The notes: a model not told the origin generated them from the letters alone. A DNA stretch of 64,000 bases from Robertmurraya korlensis (GCF_023715225.1 NZ_JAMBNS010000017.1:1-64000), one strand, 5' to 3'; shown: positions 42,759 through 54,675, counted from the stretch's first letter. Made by a program: numbers and translations.

Positions 42759-45700
42759 TTATTCTACTGTTAATACTTCTTCTTGTTCAAGGTTGGTTAC
42801 TGGCTCAGCTTTACGATAACGTTGCATCCCAGTTCCAGCTGGAACAAGTTTACCAATAATTACATTTTCCTTCAGACCAAGCAACTCATCTCGCTTACCT
42901 TTAATAGCGGCGTCTGTAAGTACTCTTGTCGTTTCTTGGAACGAAGCAGCAGATAAGAAGCTATCTGTTTCAAGTGATGCTTTAGTAATACCAAGCAATA
43001 CAGGACGTCCTGTTGCAGGCATTTTTCCAGAAAGCAACGCTTTTTCGTTGGCATCTCTGAACTGATGAACATCTAGAAGTGAACCAGGCAATACTTCCGT
43101 TTCACCTGCATCGATGACACGAACCTTACGAAGCATTTGTCGTACCATTACTTCCACGTGCTTGTCACCAATTTCTACCCCTTGCATACGGTATACCTTT
43201 TGAACTTCACGAAGCAAATACTCTTGAACAGCTGTTACATCTCTCACCTTGATTAATTCCTTAGGATCGATTGAACCTTCTGTCAGTTCTTCACCACGTT
43301 CAACCTTATCGTTTACAGCTACTTTTAGACGTGCCGTGTAAGGAGCTGTGTAGGTTCTTGACTCTACTTCGCCCTGAACGATAATTTCATGTTGTCTGTC
43401 GCGGCCTTCATTAATACCAACAACCACACCTTCGATTTCAGAGATGACCGCTTGACCTTTCGGGTTACGGGCTTCGAAAATCTCTTGAATACGAGGTAGA
43501 CCTTGTGTGATATCATCTCCGGCAACTCCACCTGTATGGAAGGTACGCATCGTTAACTGTGTTCCTGGTTCACCGATAGATTGAGCAGCGATGATACCTA
43601 CAGCTTCGCCCACTTCAACCTCTTGACCAGTCGCTAGATTACGACCGTAACATTTCTTACATACACCGTGACGAGAATTACATGTAAACGCCGAGCGAAT
43701 CCATACATCCTCAACACCAGCACCAACCACTTCAGCTGCTAGGTCTTCTGTAATTAATTCATTTTCACGAACCATTACTTCTTTTGTTTCAGGGTTTTTA
43801 ATTGCTTTTCTTGCATAACGTCCGATTAAACGTTCTTCTAGAGACTCGATAATTTCCGTTCCATCTCTAAGGGCAGCAATATGCAATCCGCGATCCGTTC
43901 CACAATCATCGTCACGAACGATAACATCTTGTGCTACGTCAACGAGACGACGAGTTAAGTATCCAGAGTCAGCCGTTTTTAGTGCTGTATCGGCAAGACC
44001 TTTACGCGCACCGTGAGTAGAGATAAAGTACTCTAATACCGTTAGACCTTCACGGAAACTTGATTTGATCGGTAATTCAATGATTCGACCAGCCGGGTTC
44101 GCCATTAGTCCACGCATACCAGCAAGTTGCGTAAAGTTAGATGCGTTACCACGGGCACCAGAGTCACTCATCATGAAAATTGGGTTTGTTTTATCTAATG
44201 ATTTCATTAGCTTCGCTTGGATAACATCCTTCGCAGCACTCCAGATGGAGATAACACGATCATAACGCTCATCTTCTGTGATTAAACCACGTCTAAATTG
44301 CTTTTGAACATTATCTACCTTTGTTTGTGCTTCAGCGATAATTTCTTGCTTTTCCCCTAATACAACGATGTCTGCAACCCCAACTGTAATACCAGCTTTT
44401 GTTGAGTGCTTAAACCCTAGGTCCTTCATTCGGTCAAGCATCTTTGAAGTTTCAGTAATCTTAAACTTCTTAAATACTTCCGCAATGATGTTTCCTAAAA
44501 TCTTCTTTTTAAATGGATCTACAACGTCCATCTCACTAATTACTTGTTTCACGTCCGTACCCGCTTCTACAAAGAATCTTGCAGGTGTTTCTACTTCAAG
44601 ATTTGATTTTGTAGGCTCGTTGATGTACGGGAAAGAGCTAGGTAAAATTTCATTAAAGATTAGTTTTCCAACTGTCGTTAATAGAAGCTTTTTATTTTGC
44701 TCTTCAGTGAATGTTTCGTTTTTCAACGATCCAGCATGCACAGCCACACGAGTATGTAAGTGTACATAACCATTTTGATAAGCTAAGATCGCTTCATTTG
44801 TATCTTTAAAAATCATACCTTCCCCAACAGCACCGGCACGTTCAAGAGTTAAGTAATAGTTTCCTAATACCATATCCTGAGACGGAGTAACTACTGGCTT
44901 TCCATCCTTCGGGTTAAGGATGTTTTGCGCAGCAAGCATTAATAATCTTGCCTCTGCTTGAGCTTCAGAAGAAAGCGGAACGTGAACGGCCATTTGGTCA
45001 CCGTCAAAGTCAGCATTGTATGCCGTACATACAAGCGGATGAAGACGAATTGCACGACCTTCTACTAGAGTTGGTTCAAATGCTTGGATACCAAGTCTAT
45101 GAAGAGTCGGTGCACGGTTAAGAAGAACCGGATGCTCTCTAATTACTTCTTCAAGTACATCCCAAACTTCTGGCTGAACTCGTTCAATTTTACGCTTAGC
45201 TGATTTGATGTTGTGCGCTAGACCCTTTTCAACCAATTCCTTCATAACGAATGGCTTAAATAGCTCTAGTGCCATTTCTTTTGGCAATCCACACTGATAC
45301 ATCTTTAAGTTTGGTCCTACAACGATAACCGAACGACCAGAATAGTCAACACGCTTACCTAGTAGATTTTGACGGAAACGACCTTGCTTCCCTTTCAACA
45401 TATGTGAAAGTGATTTTAAAGGACGGTTACCTGGTCCTGTTACCGGACGTCCACGACGACCGTTATCAATTAGAGCATCTACTGCTTCTTGAAGCATACG
45501 CTTTTCGTTTTGTACGATAATGCTTGGAGCTCCTAAATCTAATAGACGCTTCAGACGGTTGTTACGGTTGATTACACGACGGTATAAATCGTTCAAGTCA
45601 GAAGTAGCAAAACGCCCTCCATCTAATTGAACCATTGGACGTAATTCTGGCGGAATTACTGGCAGAACATCAAGGATCATCCAAGATGGCTCATTGCCTG

Positions 45701-46355
45701 AGTTACGGAATGCTTCTAGAACTTCTAGTCGCTTAATGGCTCTTGTGCGACGTTGCCCTTGTGCAGTTCTTAACTCTTCCTTTAACGCTTCAACATCTTT
45801 GTTCAAATCAATATCAGAAAGAAGCTTTTTAATAGATTCAGCACCCATTGACGCTTGGAACTTATTACCGTATTTGTCACGGTATGCACGATATTCTTTC
45901 TCAGATAAGAGCTGCTTCTTTTCTAAAGCTGTATCACCAGCATCTGTAACTACATATGAAGCAAAATAGATAACCTCTTCAAGTGCACGAGGAGACATAT
46001 CTAAAACAAGACCCATACGACTTGGGATCCCTTTGAAGTACCAAATATGAGACACCGGTGCAGCTAATTCAATGTGACCCATTCGCTCACGACGTACTTT
46101 TGCACGAGTGACTTCCACTCCACAACGGTCACAGACTACACCTTTATATCTTACACGCTTGTACTTACCGCAATGACATTCCCAGTCCTTTGTCGGCCCG
46201 AAAATACGCTCACAGAATAAACCATCTTTTTCAGGTTTAAGTGTACGGTAGTTAATTGTTTCTGGCTTTTTCACTTCTCCAAAAGACCATGAACGAATCT
46301 TATCTGGTGAAGCAAGACCAATTTTCATAAACTCAAAATTATTAACATCTAGCAA
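42759..46355 (-). CDS. rpoC: RNA polymerase beta' subunit
   Basis: 1198 aa, near the Bacillus length. The N-terminal zinc site [20 protein letters not shown] (about 60-79), the catalytic [16 protein letters not shown] (about 447-462) with the three Mg-binding Asp, and a second zinc-binding Cys cluster (C...[13 protein letters not shown]) are intact. The start is TTG at 46355 behind GGAGG, as in B. subtilis rpoC. The 165-bp gap to rpoB carries a hairpin. Confidence 0.98.
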   Translation of the reverse strand: MLDVNNFEFMKIGLASPDKIRSWSFGEVKKPETINYRTLKPEKDGLFCERIFGPTKDWECHCGKYKRVRYKGVVCDRCGVEVTRAKVRRERMGHIELAAPVSHIWYFKGIPSRMGLVLDMSPRALEEVIYFASYVVTDAGDTALEKKQLLSEKEYRAYRDKYGNKFQASMGAESIKKLLSDIDLNKDVEALKEELRTAQGQRRTRAIKRLEVLEAFRNSGNEPSWMILDVLPVIPPELRPMVQLDGGRFATSDLNDLYRRVINRNNRLKRLLDLGAPSIIVQNEKRMLQEAVDALIDNGRRGRPVTGPGNRPLKSLSHMLKGKQGRFRQNLLGKRVDYSGRSVIVVGPNLKMYQCGLPKEMALELFKPFVMKELVEKGLAHNIKSAKRKIERVQPEVWDVLEEVIREHPVLLNRAPTLHRLGIQAFEPTLVEGRAIRLHPLVCTAYNADFDGDQMAVHVPLSSEAQAEARLLMLAAQNILNPKDGKPVVTPSQDMVLGNYYLTLERAGAVGEGMIFKDTNEAILAYQNGYVHLHTRVAVHAGSLKNETFTEEQNKKLLLTTVGKLIFNEILPSSFPYINEPTKSNLEVETPARFFVEAGTDVKQVISEMDVVDPFKKKILGNIIAEVFKKFKITETSKMLDRMKDLGFKHSTKAGITVGVADIVVLGEKQEIIAEAQTKVDNVQKQFRRGLITEDERYDRVISIWSAAKDVIQAKLMKSLDKTNPIFMMSDSGARGNASNFTQLAGMRGLMANPAGRIIELPIKSSFREGLTVLEYFISTHGARKGLADTALKTADSGYLTRRLVDVAQDVIVRDDDCGTDRGLHIAALRDGTEIIESLEERLIGRYARKAIKNPETKEVMVRENELITEDLAAEVVGAGVEDVWIRSAFTCNSRHGVCKKCYGRNLATGQEVEVGEAVGIIAAQSIGEPGTQLTMRTFHTGGVAGDDITQGLPRIQEIFEARNPKGQAVISEIEGVVVGINEGRDRQHEIIVQGEVESRTYTAPYTARLKVAVNDKVERGEELTEGSIDPKELIKVRDVTAVQEYLLREVQKVYRMQGVEIGDKHVEVMVRQMLRKVRVIDAGETEVLPGSLLDVHQFRDANEKALLSGKMPATGRPVLLGITKASLETDSFLSAASFQETTRVLTDAAIKGKRDELLGLKENVIIGKLVPAGTGMQRYRKAEPVTNLEQEEVLTVE

Positions 46356-46457
46356 GGGGCCTACCTCCCTTTTGATCTACGGGTTTTACCCTTATACGAC
46401 AGCTTAGATTCTAAATTAGTCTCTATGCCAACAATATGTTAGGGAATGATTCCTTGA

Positions 46458-46506
46458 AAAATCAGCCCATCTCCTAAAACCTTATCAGGCAAGGAGATGG
46501 CCTTTA
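46458..46506 (-). terminator. terminator-like hairpin between rpoB and rpoC
   Basis: The minus strand has GGCCATCTCCT facing AGGAGATGGGC (loop about 16 nt), followed by TGATTTTTC. It could reduce rpoC relative to rpoB or be a processing site. It lies directly after the rpoB stop codon. Confidence 0.6.
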
Positions 46507-46520
46507 TATATGTGAGTGGA

Positions 46521-49500
46521 TTACTCTTTTGTACCCACTTTTTCTGATTCAGACTCTTCGAAATCAGGCAAAATTGTTAAAGCATCAGCTTGTTGTACTT
46601 CATCATCTTCTTCGAGATCACGCATTTCAATTTCTTGCTCATCGCCTGAAAGGATTTTAACATCCATACCTAAACTTTGAAGCTCTTTCATTAATACGCG
46701 GAATGATTCTGGTACACCTGGTTCTGGAACATTCTCACCTTTAACGATTGCTTCATACGTCTTCACACGACCAACTACATCATCCGACTTGACTGTCAAG
46801 ATTTCTTGAAGCGTATAAGCAGCACCGTAAGCTTCCAATGCCCAAACCTCCATCTCACCAAAACGCTGTCCACCAAATTGTGCTTTACCACCCAGTGGTT
46901 GTTGCGTTACAAGTGAGTAAGGTCCAGTTGAACGAGCATGTAGCTTATCATCAACCATGTGAGCAAGTTTGATCATGTACATTACACCGACAGAAACTCG
47001 ATTGTCGAATGGTTCACCCGAACGACCGTCGTATAGTACGGTCTTTGCGTCACGAGCCATACCTGCTTCTTCAATAGTTGACCAAACATCTTCTTCACGC
47101 GCTCCGTCAAATACCGGAGAAGCTACATGAATACCTAATGCTCTTGCAGCCATACCTAGATGAAGCTCAAGTACCTGACCGATGTTCATACGTGATGGTA
47201 CTCCTAATGGATTTAACATGATGTCAACCGGCGTTCCATCTGGTAAGAAAGGCATATCCTCTTCTGGTAAGATACGTGAGATAACCCCTTTATTCCCGTG
47301 TCGTCCAGCCATCTTGTCCCCTTCAGAAATCTTACGCTTCTGAACAATATAAGCACGAACAAGTTGGTTAACACCTGGAGGTAATTCATCTCCATCTTCA
47401 CGGTTAAAGACTTTCACATCAAGGACAATACCGCCACCGCCGTGAGGTACACGAAGAGATGTATCTCTTACTTCACGTGCTTTTTCCCCGAAGATTGCAT
47501 GCAATAAGCGTTCTTCAGCTGTTAGTTCTGTTACACCTTTAGGCGTTACTTTACCAACTAATAAATCTCCGTCCTTCACTTCTGCTCCAACACGTACGAT
47601 TCCACGCTCATCGAGATTTCTAAGAGCATCTTCCCCTACGTTTGGAATATCACGAGTGATTTCCTCTGGTCCAAGCTTTGTATCACGTGACTCTGACTCG
47701 TATTCTTCGATATGGATAGATGTATACACATCGTCTTTTACAAGTCTTTCACTCATGATAATCGCATCTTCATAGTTATAACCATCCCAAGTCATGAAGG
47801 CCACAAGAACATTACGGCCTAGAGCAAGTTCTCCAAGCTCCATCGATGGTCCGTCTGCAAGGATCTCTCCTTTTGTTACACGGTTACCTACAGCCACGAT
47901 TGGTCTTTGGTTATAGCAAGTACCTTGGTTTGAACGAATGAATTTTTGCATTCTATATTTATCTAGATCGCCCTTAACTTCTTGGCCATCTACTTCAGTC
48001 ACTCTTCTTACCCACACTTGACGAGCTTCAACATGCTCCACGATTCCATCGTGTTTACAGATGACTGCTGCTCCAGAGTCTTTACCAGAAACATATTCCA
48101 TTCCCGTTCCTACACGAGGCGCTTCTGGTTGCATCAATGGTACAGCCTGACGTTGCATGTTCGCACCCATAAGAGCACGGTTTGAGTCATCATTTTCAAG
48201 GAACGGAATACATGCTGTCGCAGCTGAAACTACTTGTTTAGGAGAAACGTCCATGTAGTCTACACGCTCTCGATTTACAACCGTGTTCTCGCCTCGGAAA
48301 CGAGCAATAATATCGTTATCTAGGAAAGATCCATCTTCTCCTAGTTTTACATTTGCCTGTGCTACTACATAATTATCTTCTTCATCTGCAGTTAAGTAGT
48401 CGATATGGCTTGTAACTTTTCCTGTTTCAGGATCTACACGACGATATGGCGTTTCGATAAAGCCGAATCGATTTACTTTTGCAAAAGAAGATAAAGAGTT
48501 AATTAGTCCAATGTTCGGACCTTCCGGCGTTTCGATTGGACACATACGACCATAGTGAGAGTAGTGAACGTCACGCACTTCGAAACCAGCACGTTCACGT
48601 GTTAAACCACCAGGTCCTAATGCTGATAAACGACGCTTATGTGTAAGCTCAGCTAATGGGTTTGTTTGATCCATGAACTGCGATAACTGAGAGCTACCAA
48701 AGAACTCTTTAATCGACGCAATTACAGGACGTATATTAATTAATTGCTGTGGTGTAATCGTATTTGTATCTTGAATGGACATTCTTTCACGAACGACTCT
48801 TTCCATTCTTGACAAACCGATACGGAATTGGTTTTGAAGTAATTCTCCTACTGAGCGCAGACGACGATTTCCTAAGTGGTCAATGTCATCTGTATCTCCT
48901 ACTGAATGTAGAAGGTTAAAGAAATAGCTAATGGAAGCAATAATATCAGAAGGGTCAATATTCTTAACAGCTTCTGGTACATATGCATTTCCAATCACAT
49001 TAATTGCCTTTTCGCCATCCTCATTAGGAGCAAAAATCTTAATTGATTGTAAAAGAATATCTTCTTGAACTACTCCACCAACTGGAGTGAAGGTCTTAAA
49101 TCCAATATTCTTTTCTAATTGTGGAAGAATACGATCTAACGTACGGCGGTCTAAAAGCACACCTTTTTCTGCAATGATTTCTCCCGTTTCAGGATCAACC
49201 AATGTTTCTGCAAGGCGTTGACCGAATAGACGATTCTTTATATGCAGCTTCTTGTTAATTTTGTAACGACCTACATTCGCTAAATCATAGCGCTTAGGGT
49301 CAAAGAATCTAGAAACAAGTAAACTTTTCGCATTTTCAACCGTTGGTGGTTCACCCGGACGAAGACGCTCATAAATTTCTAATAGAGCTTTCTCAGTACC
49401 TTCTGTATTATCTTTTTCAAGCGTATTACGAATGTACTCATTATCTCCAATTAACTCAATGATTTCTTGGTCTGATCCGAATCCTAATGCACGCAAAAGA

Positions 49501-50081
49501 ACCGTAACGGGTAATTTCCTCGTACGATCTATTCTAACGTACACAACATCCTTCGCATCTGTTTCATATTCTAACCAAGCACCACGGTTCGGGATTACAG
49601 TTGCTGTATATCCTCGTTTTCCGTTTTTATCAAGTTTCCCACTATAATAAACACTTGGTGAACGCACAAGCTGAGATACGATAACGCGCTCGGCACCATT
49701 AATAACGAATGTACCTGTTTCTGTCATAAGTGGGAAGTCACCCATGAAAACATCCTGGTCTTTTACTTCCCCAGTTTCTTTATTAACAAGACGCACTTTT
49801 ACACGAAGTGGAGCAGAGTATGTAACATCTCGTTCCTTTGATTCTTCAACAGAATACTTTGGCTCGCTTAAACTATAATCAATAAATTCTAATGACAAAT
49901 TACCTGTGAAATCTTCAATCGGTGAAATATCCTGGAACATTTCACGCAATCCTTCATCAAGGAACCATTGATAGGAAGCTGTTTGAATCTCAATTAAGTT
50001 AGGTAATTCTAAAACTTCACTGATTCGCGCATAACTTCTTCGTTGGCGGTGTCGTCCATACTGAACTAGTTGACCTGTCAA
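46521..50081 (-). CDS. rpoB: RNA polymerase beta subunit
   Basis: 1186 aa from the TTG at 50081 ([17 protein letters not shown]), GAGGGG 8 bp upstream; a GTG at 50090 is in frame but less likely. The rifampicin-binding segment [20 protein letters not shown] and nearby residues look wild type. The C-terminal half includes [15 protein letters not shown]. It is read from its own promoter downstream of ybxB, with a leader of about 290 nt. Confidence 0.98.
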   Translation of the reverse strand: MTGQLVQYGRHRQRRSYARISEVLELPNLIEIQTASYQWFLDEGLREMFQDISPIEDFTGNLSLEFIDYSLSEPKYSVEESKERDVTYSAPLRVKVRLVNKETGEVKDQDVFMGDFPLMTETGTFVINGAERVIVSQLVRSPSVYYSGKLDKNGKRGYTATVIPNRGAWLEYETDAKDVVYVRIDRTRKLPVTVLLRALGFGSDQEIIELIGDNEYIRNTLEKDNTEGTEKALLEIYERLRPGEPPTVENAKSLLVSRFFDPKRYDLANVGRYKINKKLHIKNRLFGQRLAETLVDPETGEIIAEKGVLLDRRTLDRILPQLEKNIGFKTFTPVGGVVQEDILLQSIKIFAPNEDGEKAINVIGNAYVPEAVKNIDPSDIIASISYFFNLLHSVGDTDDIDHLGNRRLRSVGELLQNQFRIGLSRMERVVRERMSIQDTNTITPQQLINIRPVIASIKEFFGSSQLSQFMDQTNPLAELTHKRRLSALGPGGLTRERAGFEVRDVHYSHYGRMCPIETPEGPNIGLINSLSSFAKVNRFGFIETPYRRVDPETGKVTSHIDYLTADEEDNYVVAQANVKLGEDGSFLDNDIIARFRGENTVVNRERVDYMDVSPKQVVSAATACIPFLENDDSNRALMGANMQRQAVPLMQPEAPRVGTGMEYVSGKDSGAAVICKHDGIVEHVEARQVWVRRVTEVDGQEVKGDLDKYRMQKFIRSNQGTCYNQRPIVAVGNRVTKGEILADGPSMELGELALGRNVLVAFMTWDGYNYEDAIIMSERLVKDDVYTSIHIEEYESESRDTKLGPEEITRDIPNVGEDALRNLDERGIVRVGAEVKDGDLLVGKVTPKGVTELTAEERLLHAIFGEKAREVRDTSLRVPHGGGGIVLDVKVFNREDGDELPPGVNQLVRAYIVQKRKISEGDKMAGRHGNKGVISRILPEEDMPFLPDGTPVDIMLNPLGVPSRMNIGQVLELHLGMAARALGIHVASPVFDGAREEDVWSTIEEAGMARDAKTVLYDGRSGEPFDNRVSVGVMYMIKLAHMVDDKLHARSTGPYSLVTQQPLGGKAQFGGQRFGEMEVWALEAYGAAYTLQEILTVKSDDVVGRVKTYEAIVKGENVPEPGVPESFRVLMKELQSLGMDVKILSGDEQEIEMRDLEEDDEVQQADALTILPDFEESESEKVGTKE

Positions 50082-50408
50082 CAGATTCACCCCTCAAATC
50101 AAGCTTTTGTGATAACTTCTATAAATTTCTTATAAAAAATAGATAGGAAAACGTGATGCTTTTGTCTAGACAGGAGGATTATCCTACTTGACCGCTCAAC
50201 TCAAGACAACAACGCTTACATGTATCTTCTTTCATAAGACAAAAAGAAAAAGGGTTTTTTCTTAAAAACCACATTCTCCAATTTTCTACTATTATTTTAT
50301 TAGCATCGCCGTAAATTGCCATATTTATACAACTACAGTTGAATTTAGCAATTTTACACAATATATCATGTTGGCATTTTATAATATTAACATAGCCAAA
50401 ATGTCAAG
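50082..50408 (-). other. rpoB leader region with attenuator-like hairpin
   Basis: 327 bp without a gene. On the minus strand it holds the promoter (50378-50407), then about 290 nt of leader. Within it GGTTTTT, AAG, AAAAAACC (50270-50253) is followed by CTTTTTCTTTTTG, resembling a weak terminator. In B. subtilis the rpoBC promoter lies in the same gap after ybxB. Confidence 0.5.
50378..50407 (-). promoter_or_regulatory. sigma-A promoter of rpoBC
   Basis: Minus strand TTGACA (50407-50402), 18-bp spacer, TATAAA (50383-50378). It begins directly after the ybxB stop codon. An overlapping TTGACT / TAATAT pair is an alternative reading 5 bp upstream. Confidence 0.7.
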
Positions 50409-51011
50409 TCAAATCTTTTTAGCTTTCAAAATAAAATACCCTTTTTTCTTTTCGACGGTTTCAACTGAACCAAATAGTGCATGTAGTTTTTCGATGGCTG
50501 ATGGCGCACCCTGCTTTTTTTGAATGACTACCCATAGCTCACCATCAGAAGCCAGATGATCAAAACTCTGTTCAAATATATCGTGAACTACTTGTTTCCC
50601 TGCACGAATAGGAGGGTTCGTTAAGATGGCGGCAAACCCCTTACCTTTTACCTGAGTTAAACGATCACTTTCGTATATTTTTACATTTGAAACTTTATTT
50701 AGAGCGGCATTATCCTTAGCTAATCCAATCGCACGCTCATTCACATCTACCATATGTACCTCTTTGGCTCCTTGTTCTTTCGCTAGAGAAATCCCAATCG
50801 GACCATAGCCACAACCAACATCAAGTATGGGGCCATCAACGTTCGGAAATTGAAAGGTCTCAATTAGTAGCCTAGACCCAAAATCCACTTCACTTTTTGA
50901 GAACACACCATTGTCGGTAATAAAAGATAGGCTTTGATTTCTTAGTGTGAAACTCCATGTTTTTCGATTACTCTCAACTTTTTGATTCCGCGAGAAATAA
51001 TGTTCTGCCAT
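50409..51011 (-). CDS. ybxB: YbxB, RsmC-like SAM-dependent methyltransferase
   Basis: 200 aa. Class I methyltransferase fold with DVGCGYGPIGISLA (motif I, about 62-75) and AILTNPPIRAGKQVVH carrying the NPPx motif of N-methyltransferases that act on guanine bases of rRNA. By homology it may modify 16S rRNA, but the target is not proven for Bacillus YbxB. It lies between rplL and rpoB as in B. subtilis. Confidence 0.88.
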   Translation of the reverse strand: MAEHYFSRNQKVESNRKTWSFTLRNQSLSFITDNGVFSKSEVDFGSRLLIETFQFPNVDGPILDVGCGYGPIGISLAKEQGAKEVHMVDVNERAIGLAKDNAALNKVSNVKIYESDRLTQVKGKGFAAILTNPPIRAGKQVVHDIFEQSFDHLASDGELWVVIQKKQGAPSAIEKLHALFGSVETVEKKKGYFILKAKKI

Positions 51012-51094
51012 ACTACCACTTCCAAATTTTTAGTAGAGAAAACTTATACGAAAAAAATTATAATCGAACCTTTTTTAAAAAGCAAAAGGCTCGC

Positions 51095-51122
51095 TTATGC
51101 AGCGAGCCTTTCAATATCATAA
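51095..51122 (-). terminator. terminator downstream of rplL
   Basis: The minus strand carries GGCTCGCT, GCATAA, GCGAGCC followed by TTTTGCTTTTT. The stem begins a few bases after the rplL stop and would lower transcription into ybxB and rpoB, in line with the separate rpoBC promoter. Confidence 0.8.
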
Positions 51123-51485
51123 TTACTTAACTTCAACGTTTGCTCCAACTTCTTCAAGCTTAGCTTTGATTTCTTCAGCTTCTTCTTTAGAAGCGCCTTC
51201 TTTGATAGCTTTTGGAGTGTTGTCAACAAGTTCTTTTGCTTCTTTAAGTCCAAGACCTGTGATTTCACGTACAACTTTGATAACTTTGATTTTTTGGTCG
51301 CCTGCAGAAGCAAGAACAACGTCAAATTCAGTTTTCTCAGCAGCAGCTTCTCCACCAGCAGCTCCAACTACAGCTACAGGAGCAGCAGCAGTTACACCAA
51401 ATTCTTCTTCGATAGCTTTTACTAAGTCGTTAAGTTCTAAAACAGTCATGCTTTTAACTGCTTCAATGATTTGTTCTTTAGTCAT
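51123..51485 (-). CDS. rplL: 50S ribosomal protein L7/L12
   Basis: 120 aa. The N-terminal dimer domain ([20 protein letters not shown]), an Ala/Gly-rich hinge and the C-terminal factor-binding domain with [15 protein letters not shown] are typical. It forms the ribosomal stalk on L10. It is 61 bp downstream of rplJ. Confidence 0.98.
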   Translation of the reverse strand: MTKEQIIEAVKSMTVLELNDLVKAIEEEFGVTAAAPVAVVGAAGGEAAAEKTEFDVVLASAGDQKIKVIKVVREITGLGLKEAKELVDNTPKAIKEGASKEEAEEIKAKLEEVGANVEVK

Positions 51486-51546
51486 GATAAAAGTCCTCCT
51501 TAAAATTGTGTTTGTTTTAGTTTATTTGACGAACGATAATTCTAAC

Positions 51547-52047
51547 TTACGCGCCTTGTTCTTCTTTTTGATCTGCAACAGCTTTTGTAGCAAGAGCAAG
51601 GTTGCGGATTGGAGCTTGAAGTACGCTGAGTAGCATAGATAGTAAGCCTTCGCGTGATGGTAGTTCAGCAAGAGCCTTAATATCTTCTAATGATGCAACG
51701 TTCCCTTCAATTACACCTGCTTTAATTTCAAGAGCTTCATGCTTTTTAGCGAAGTCATTTAAAATTTTAGCTGGGGCAACTACATCTTCGTTACTGAATG
51801 CGATAGCGTTAGGACCTGTAAGAGCGTCGTTAAGGCCAGCAAGTTCAGAAGCTTCAGCAGCACGACGAGTTAAAGAGTTTTTGTAAACCTTGAACTCAAT
51901 ACCAGCTTCACGAAGTTGTTTACGAAGTTCTGTTACTTCAGAAACATTTAAACCACGATAGTCAACAACAACAGTTGTTTTAGCAGCTTTTAACTTATCA
52001 GCGATTTCGTCTACGATTACTTTTTTAGTTTCGATAGCGTTGCTCAT
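51547..52047 (-). CDS. rplJ: 50S ribosomal protein L10
   Basis: 166 aa from the ATG at 52047 ([20 protein letters not shown]), AGGAGGTG upstream; an 18-codon extension into the leader was rejected. [20 protein letters not shown] is the family motif. L10 carries the L12 dimers and is the expected ligand of its own leader RNA upstream. Confidence 0.97.
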   Translation of the reverse strand: MSNAIETKKVIVDEIADKLKAAKTTVVVDYRGLNVSEVTELRKQLREAGIEFKVYKNSLTRRAAEASELAGLNDALTGPNAIAFSNEDVVAPAKILNDFAKKHEALEIKAGVIEGNVASLEDIKALAELPSREGLLSMLLSVLQAPIRNLALATKAVADQKEEQGA

Positions 52048-52235
52048 CCTTACACCTCCTGTAGATTTACTACATTTATACCAGAAAATATAAACCTCCA
52101 TGCCTTGCAGACATGGAGGAAGTATACAATAGTCGTTTACACGAACTGTTCAATCTATCGTATGACCTCGGTAGGGAATTAAGCCTTAAAGGCACCTACT
52201 GTCTGCGGTACAAATGTTATTTTATTTTCACAACA
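52048..52235 (-). ncRNA. L10 leader with attenuator upstream of rplJ
   Basis: The minus-strand leader contains ACAGTAGGTGCC, AAGGCTTAATTC and CCTACCGAGGT, elements typical of the L10 leader in Firmicutes, ending in a terminator CCTCCATG / CATGGAGG (52119-52112 and 52102-52095) followed by TTTATATTTTC. L10-L12 binding is thought to favour termination. Exact 5' end is inferred from the promoter. Confidence 0.8.
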
Positions 52236-52241
52236 AAATCT

Positions 52242-52270
52242 ATTCTAGTAGAATTTTATTCTGTTGTCAA
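52242..52270 (-). promoter_or_regulatory. sigma-A promoter of rplJ-rplL
   Basis: Minus strand TTGACA (52270-52265), 17-bp spacer, TAGAAT (52247-52242). It sits 14 bp after the rplA stop codon. Confidence 0.8.
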
Positions 52271-52283
52271 TTATATTTTTAAA

Positions 52284-52982
52284 TTACTTTGCATTTACAG
52301 TTGAAGGATCTACTTTTACTCCAGGTCCCATTGTTGAAGTAACAGTTACGTTCTTCATGTAAGTTCCTTTTGCAGCAGAAGGCTTCACTTTAAGCATTGT
52401 TTCGAAGATTGTAGTGAAGTTCTCAACAAGCTTTTCGTTTTCAAAAGAAGTTTTTCCGATTGGTACGTGGATGTTTCCAGCTTTATCAACACGGTATTCA
52501 ACTTTACCAGCTTTGATTTCGTTAACTGCTTTAGTTACATCAAATGTAACTGTACCAGTCTTAGGGTTTGGCATTAAGCCTTTAGGTCCTAATACACGAC
52601 CTAGCTTACCAACTTCACCCATCATGTCAGGTGTAGCAACGATTACGTCAAACTCAAACCAACCTTGGTTGATCTTGTTGATGAAGTCTGCATCTCCTAC
52701 ATAATCAGCGCCAGCTGCTTCTGCTTCTTTCGCCTTTTCACCTTTAGCAAATACAAGTACACGTTGTGTTTTACCAGTTCCGTTTGGAAGCACAACTGCT
52801 CCACGGATTTGTTGGTCAGCTTTCTTTGGATCTACCCCAAGACGGAAAGCAACTTCTACAGATGCGTCAAACTTTGCAAAGTTTGTCTTTTTAGCAAGAT
52901 CAATAGCTTCTTCAACCGAATATGCTTTTGTACGGTCAACAAGCTTTGAAGCTTCTAAAAACTTCTTACCTTTTTTAGCCAT
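52284..52982 (-). CDS. rplA: 50S ribosomal protein L1
   Basis: 232 aa. [40 protein letters not shown] and the C-terminal [14 protein letters not shown] are typical. L1 forms the mobile stalk at the E site and can repress the L11 operon by binding its mRNA. Confidence 0.98.
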   Translation of the reverse strand: MAKKGKKFLEASKLVDRTKAYSVEEAIDLAKKTNFAKFDASVEVAFRLGVDPKKADQQIRGAVVLPNGTGKTQRVLVFAKGEKAKEAEAAGADYVGDADFINKINQGWFEFDVIVATPDMMGEVGKLGRVLGPKGLMPNPKTGTVTFDVTKAVNEIKAGKVEYRVDKAGNIHVPIGKTSFENEKLVENFTTIFETMLKVKPSAAKGTYMKNVTVTSTMGPGVKVDPSTVNAK

Positions 52983-53147
52983 TTTTATTTCCTCCTAGAT
53001 TGTGGTTTTAGCGGAAAAGTTCTTAACTAACCTCCCACGAATAACAGCGCAGTGCTTTAGCACACATACGCTAGACATAAGAAAGGTTGCGCGTGAAACC
53101 AAATTCAACACCGCAACCCCTTAACTCAAAAAACATTCGAGCATGAA
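52983..53147 (-). other. rplK-rplA gap with a long hairpin
   Basis: 165 bp. On the minus strand GGTTGCGGTG faces CACGCGCAACC with one bulge, followed by TTTCTTATG; it could act as a weak terminator or as an L1-binding leader. I could not match the L1 consensus by eye. Confidence 0.4.
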
Positions 53148-53573
53148 TTAGTCTTCGATAACAATACCCATGCTGCGTGCAGTACCTTCAACCATACGCA
53201 TAGCTGCTTCAACGCTAGCCGCATTTAGATCAGGCATTTTTGTTTCAGCAATCTCGCGCACCTTGTCACGCTTGACTGTTGCTACTTTATTACGGTTCGG
53301 TTCACCAGAACCAGACTCGATTCCAGCCGCCTTCTTAAGAAGAACTGCAGCAGGAGGAGTTTTTGTAATAAATGTAAATGAACGGTCTTCAAAAACCGTA
53401 ATCTCAACAGGAATGATTAAGCCAGCTTGTTCAGCTGTACGAGCGTTGAACTCTTTACAGAATCCCATGATGTTAACACCGGCTTGACCTAGTGCAGGAC
53501 CAACTGGTGGTGCTGGATTAGCTTTAGCAGCAGGGATTTGCAACTTAACAATCTTAATTACTTTTTTAGCCAC
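53148..53573 (-). CDS. rplK: 50S ribosomal protein L11
   Basis: 141 aa from the GTG at 53573 (read [20 protein letters not shown]), with AAGGAGGTG directly upstream; the longer frame from 53627 begins in the leader. [17 protein letters not shown] is conserved. L11 shapes the GTPase centre and is needed for stringent-factor activation. Confidence 0.98.
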   Translation of the reverse strand: MAKKVIKIVKLQIPAAKANPAPPVGPALGQAGVNIMGFCKEFNARTAEQAGLIIPVEITVFEDRSFTFITKTPPAAVLLKKAAGIESGSGEPNRNKVATVKRDKVREIAETKMPDLNAASVEAAMRMVEGTARSMGIVIED

Positions 53574-53735
53574 GAGACACACCTCCTTAAGTCCGTGATG
53601 TGGTAATAGGGGATTTTCCCCTCCCACTCATATAATAGTCTTTATAAAGATAAAGAACTGTTTCCTTTTGTCTGGTCTCAAAGTTTGAGACATACTGACC
53701 TTTGAAATATTACCACTTTTCGAAACCTATTTCAA
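53574..53735 (-). promoter_or_regulatory. rplK leader with candidate promoter
   Basis: Minus strand TTGAAA (53735-53730), 17-bp spacer, TAATAT (53712-53707) is a fair sigma-A match. The leader then contains the small palindromes GTCTCAAAcTTTGAGAC and GGGGA/TCCCC before the rplK start. Start site and fold are not proven. Confidence 0.45.
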
Positions 53736-53746
53736 GTTTTTTCAGG

Positions 53747-54280
53747 TTATATTTTTTCAATCTGTGTAAATTCAAGTTCTACAGGGGTATCTCGACCAAA
53801 CATATTTACAAGAACCTTGATTTTAGATTTGTCCTTATCAATTTCTTCAATAGAACCTGTAAAGTTTGCAAATGGTCCTTCCTTGACTTGTACCATTTCT
53901 CCAAGTTCAAAGTTTACATCCACACGCTTCTGCTCAAGTCCCATACGTTTAAGAATGAAATTCACTTCTTCTGGCAGTAAAGGAGTTGGCTTAGAGCCTG
54001 ATCCAGCTGAACCTACGAAACCAGTTACTCCAGGTGTGTTTCGAACCACATACCAAGAATCATCGGTCATGACGATTTCAACCAATACGTATCCAGGAAA
54101 CACCTTTCTTTTTACTACTTTCTTTTTACCATTCTTAATATCTGTTTCTTCTTCTTCAGGTACTACCACGCGAAAGATTTTATCTTGCATCGCCATAGAC
54201 TCTACACGTTTTTCAAGGTTTGCTTTTACCTTGTTCTCATAGCCCGAGTAAGTATGAACTACATACCAATTCTTTTCCAT
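53747..54280 (-). CDS. nusG: transcription termination/antitermination protein NusG
   Basis: 177 aa. An N-terminal NGN domain (MEKNWYVVHTYSGYENKVKA) and a C-terminal KOW domain with VQVKEGPFANFTG-like residues (here MVQVKEGPFANFTGSIEEID). It binds RNA polymerase and in Bacillus promotes pausing. No good Shine-Dalgarno is at normal distance; GGAGGG is about 20 nt before the ATG, with a small hairpin between. It lies 166 bp after secE. Confidence 0.97.
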   Translation of the reverse strand: MEKNWYVVHTYSGYENKVKANLEKRVESMAMQDKIFRVVVPEEEETDIKNGKKKVVKRKVFPGYVLVEIVMTDDSWYVVRNTPGVTGFVGSAGSGSKPTPLLPEEVNFILKRMGLEQKRVDVNFELGEMVQVKEGPFANFTGSIEEIDKDKSKIKVLVNMFGRDTPVELEFTQIEKI

Positions 54281-54367
54281 TGTCGAGGACGAGTTGTCCT
54301 TCCCTCCCTATATAAAAATATCCATTTTATTAAACTAGAAAGCATTGTTAGCCTTTATTTTTTTACA

Positions 54368-54394
54368 AATGAAAAAACCCGTTGCCGGGCTTTG
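54368..54394 (-). terminator. terminator-like hairpin between secE and nusG
   Basis: The minus strand has AAGCCCG, GCAA, CGGGTTT (one G-U pair) followed by TTTTCATTT. The stem is short but the T-run is good. I see no convincing promoter between it and nusG, so it may only attenuate read-through. Confidence 0.6.
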
Positions 54395-54446
54395 CTAAAA
54401 GTTTCCTATGTTTGTTACCATTATACCATTATGTTACGGGTGTTAT

Positions 54447-54626
54447 TCAAGGAATTAAACGAATTAATTCTGAAATCCCTAAATCTATCACAGCAAAGAA
54501 AAGAGCAAAAAATATAACTGTAGCTAATACCGTAACTGTGTAGTTAGTCAGTTCCTTACGCTTTGGCCAACTAACCTTGCGCATTTCACGGCTGACATCT
54601 TTAAAAAAATTGACTACGCGCTGCAT
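54447..54626 (-). CDS. secE: preprotein translocase subunit SecE
   Basis: 59 aa, short Gram-positive form: an amphipathic N-terminal helix with VSREMRKVSWPKRKELTNYT and one membrane segment (about 31-50). It clamps the two halves of SecY. Located between rpmG and nusG, its standard place. Confidence 0.95.
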   Translation of the reverse strand: MQRVVNFFKDVSREMRKVSWPKRKELTNYTVTVLATVIFFALFFAVIDLGISELIRLIP

Positions 54627-54675
54627 GTGTATACCCCCAACTTCCTTGTCTTACTCTATCTATAAGTGGCGCCTA

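Noticed and set aside
46521-50081. Possible rifampicin-resistance change in rpoB
   Set aside because: The rifampicin-binding stretch matches the ordinary Bacillus sequence.
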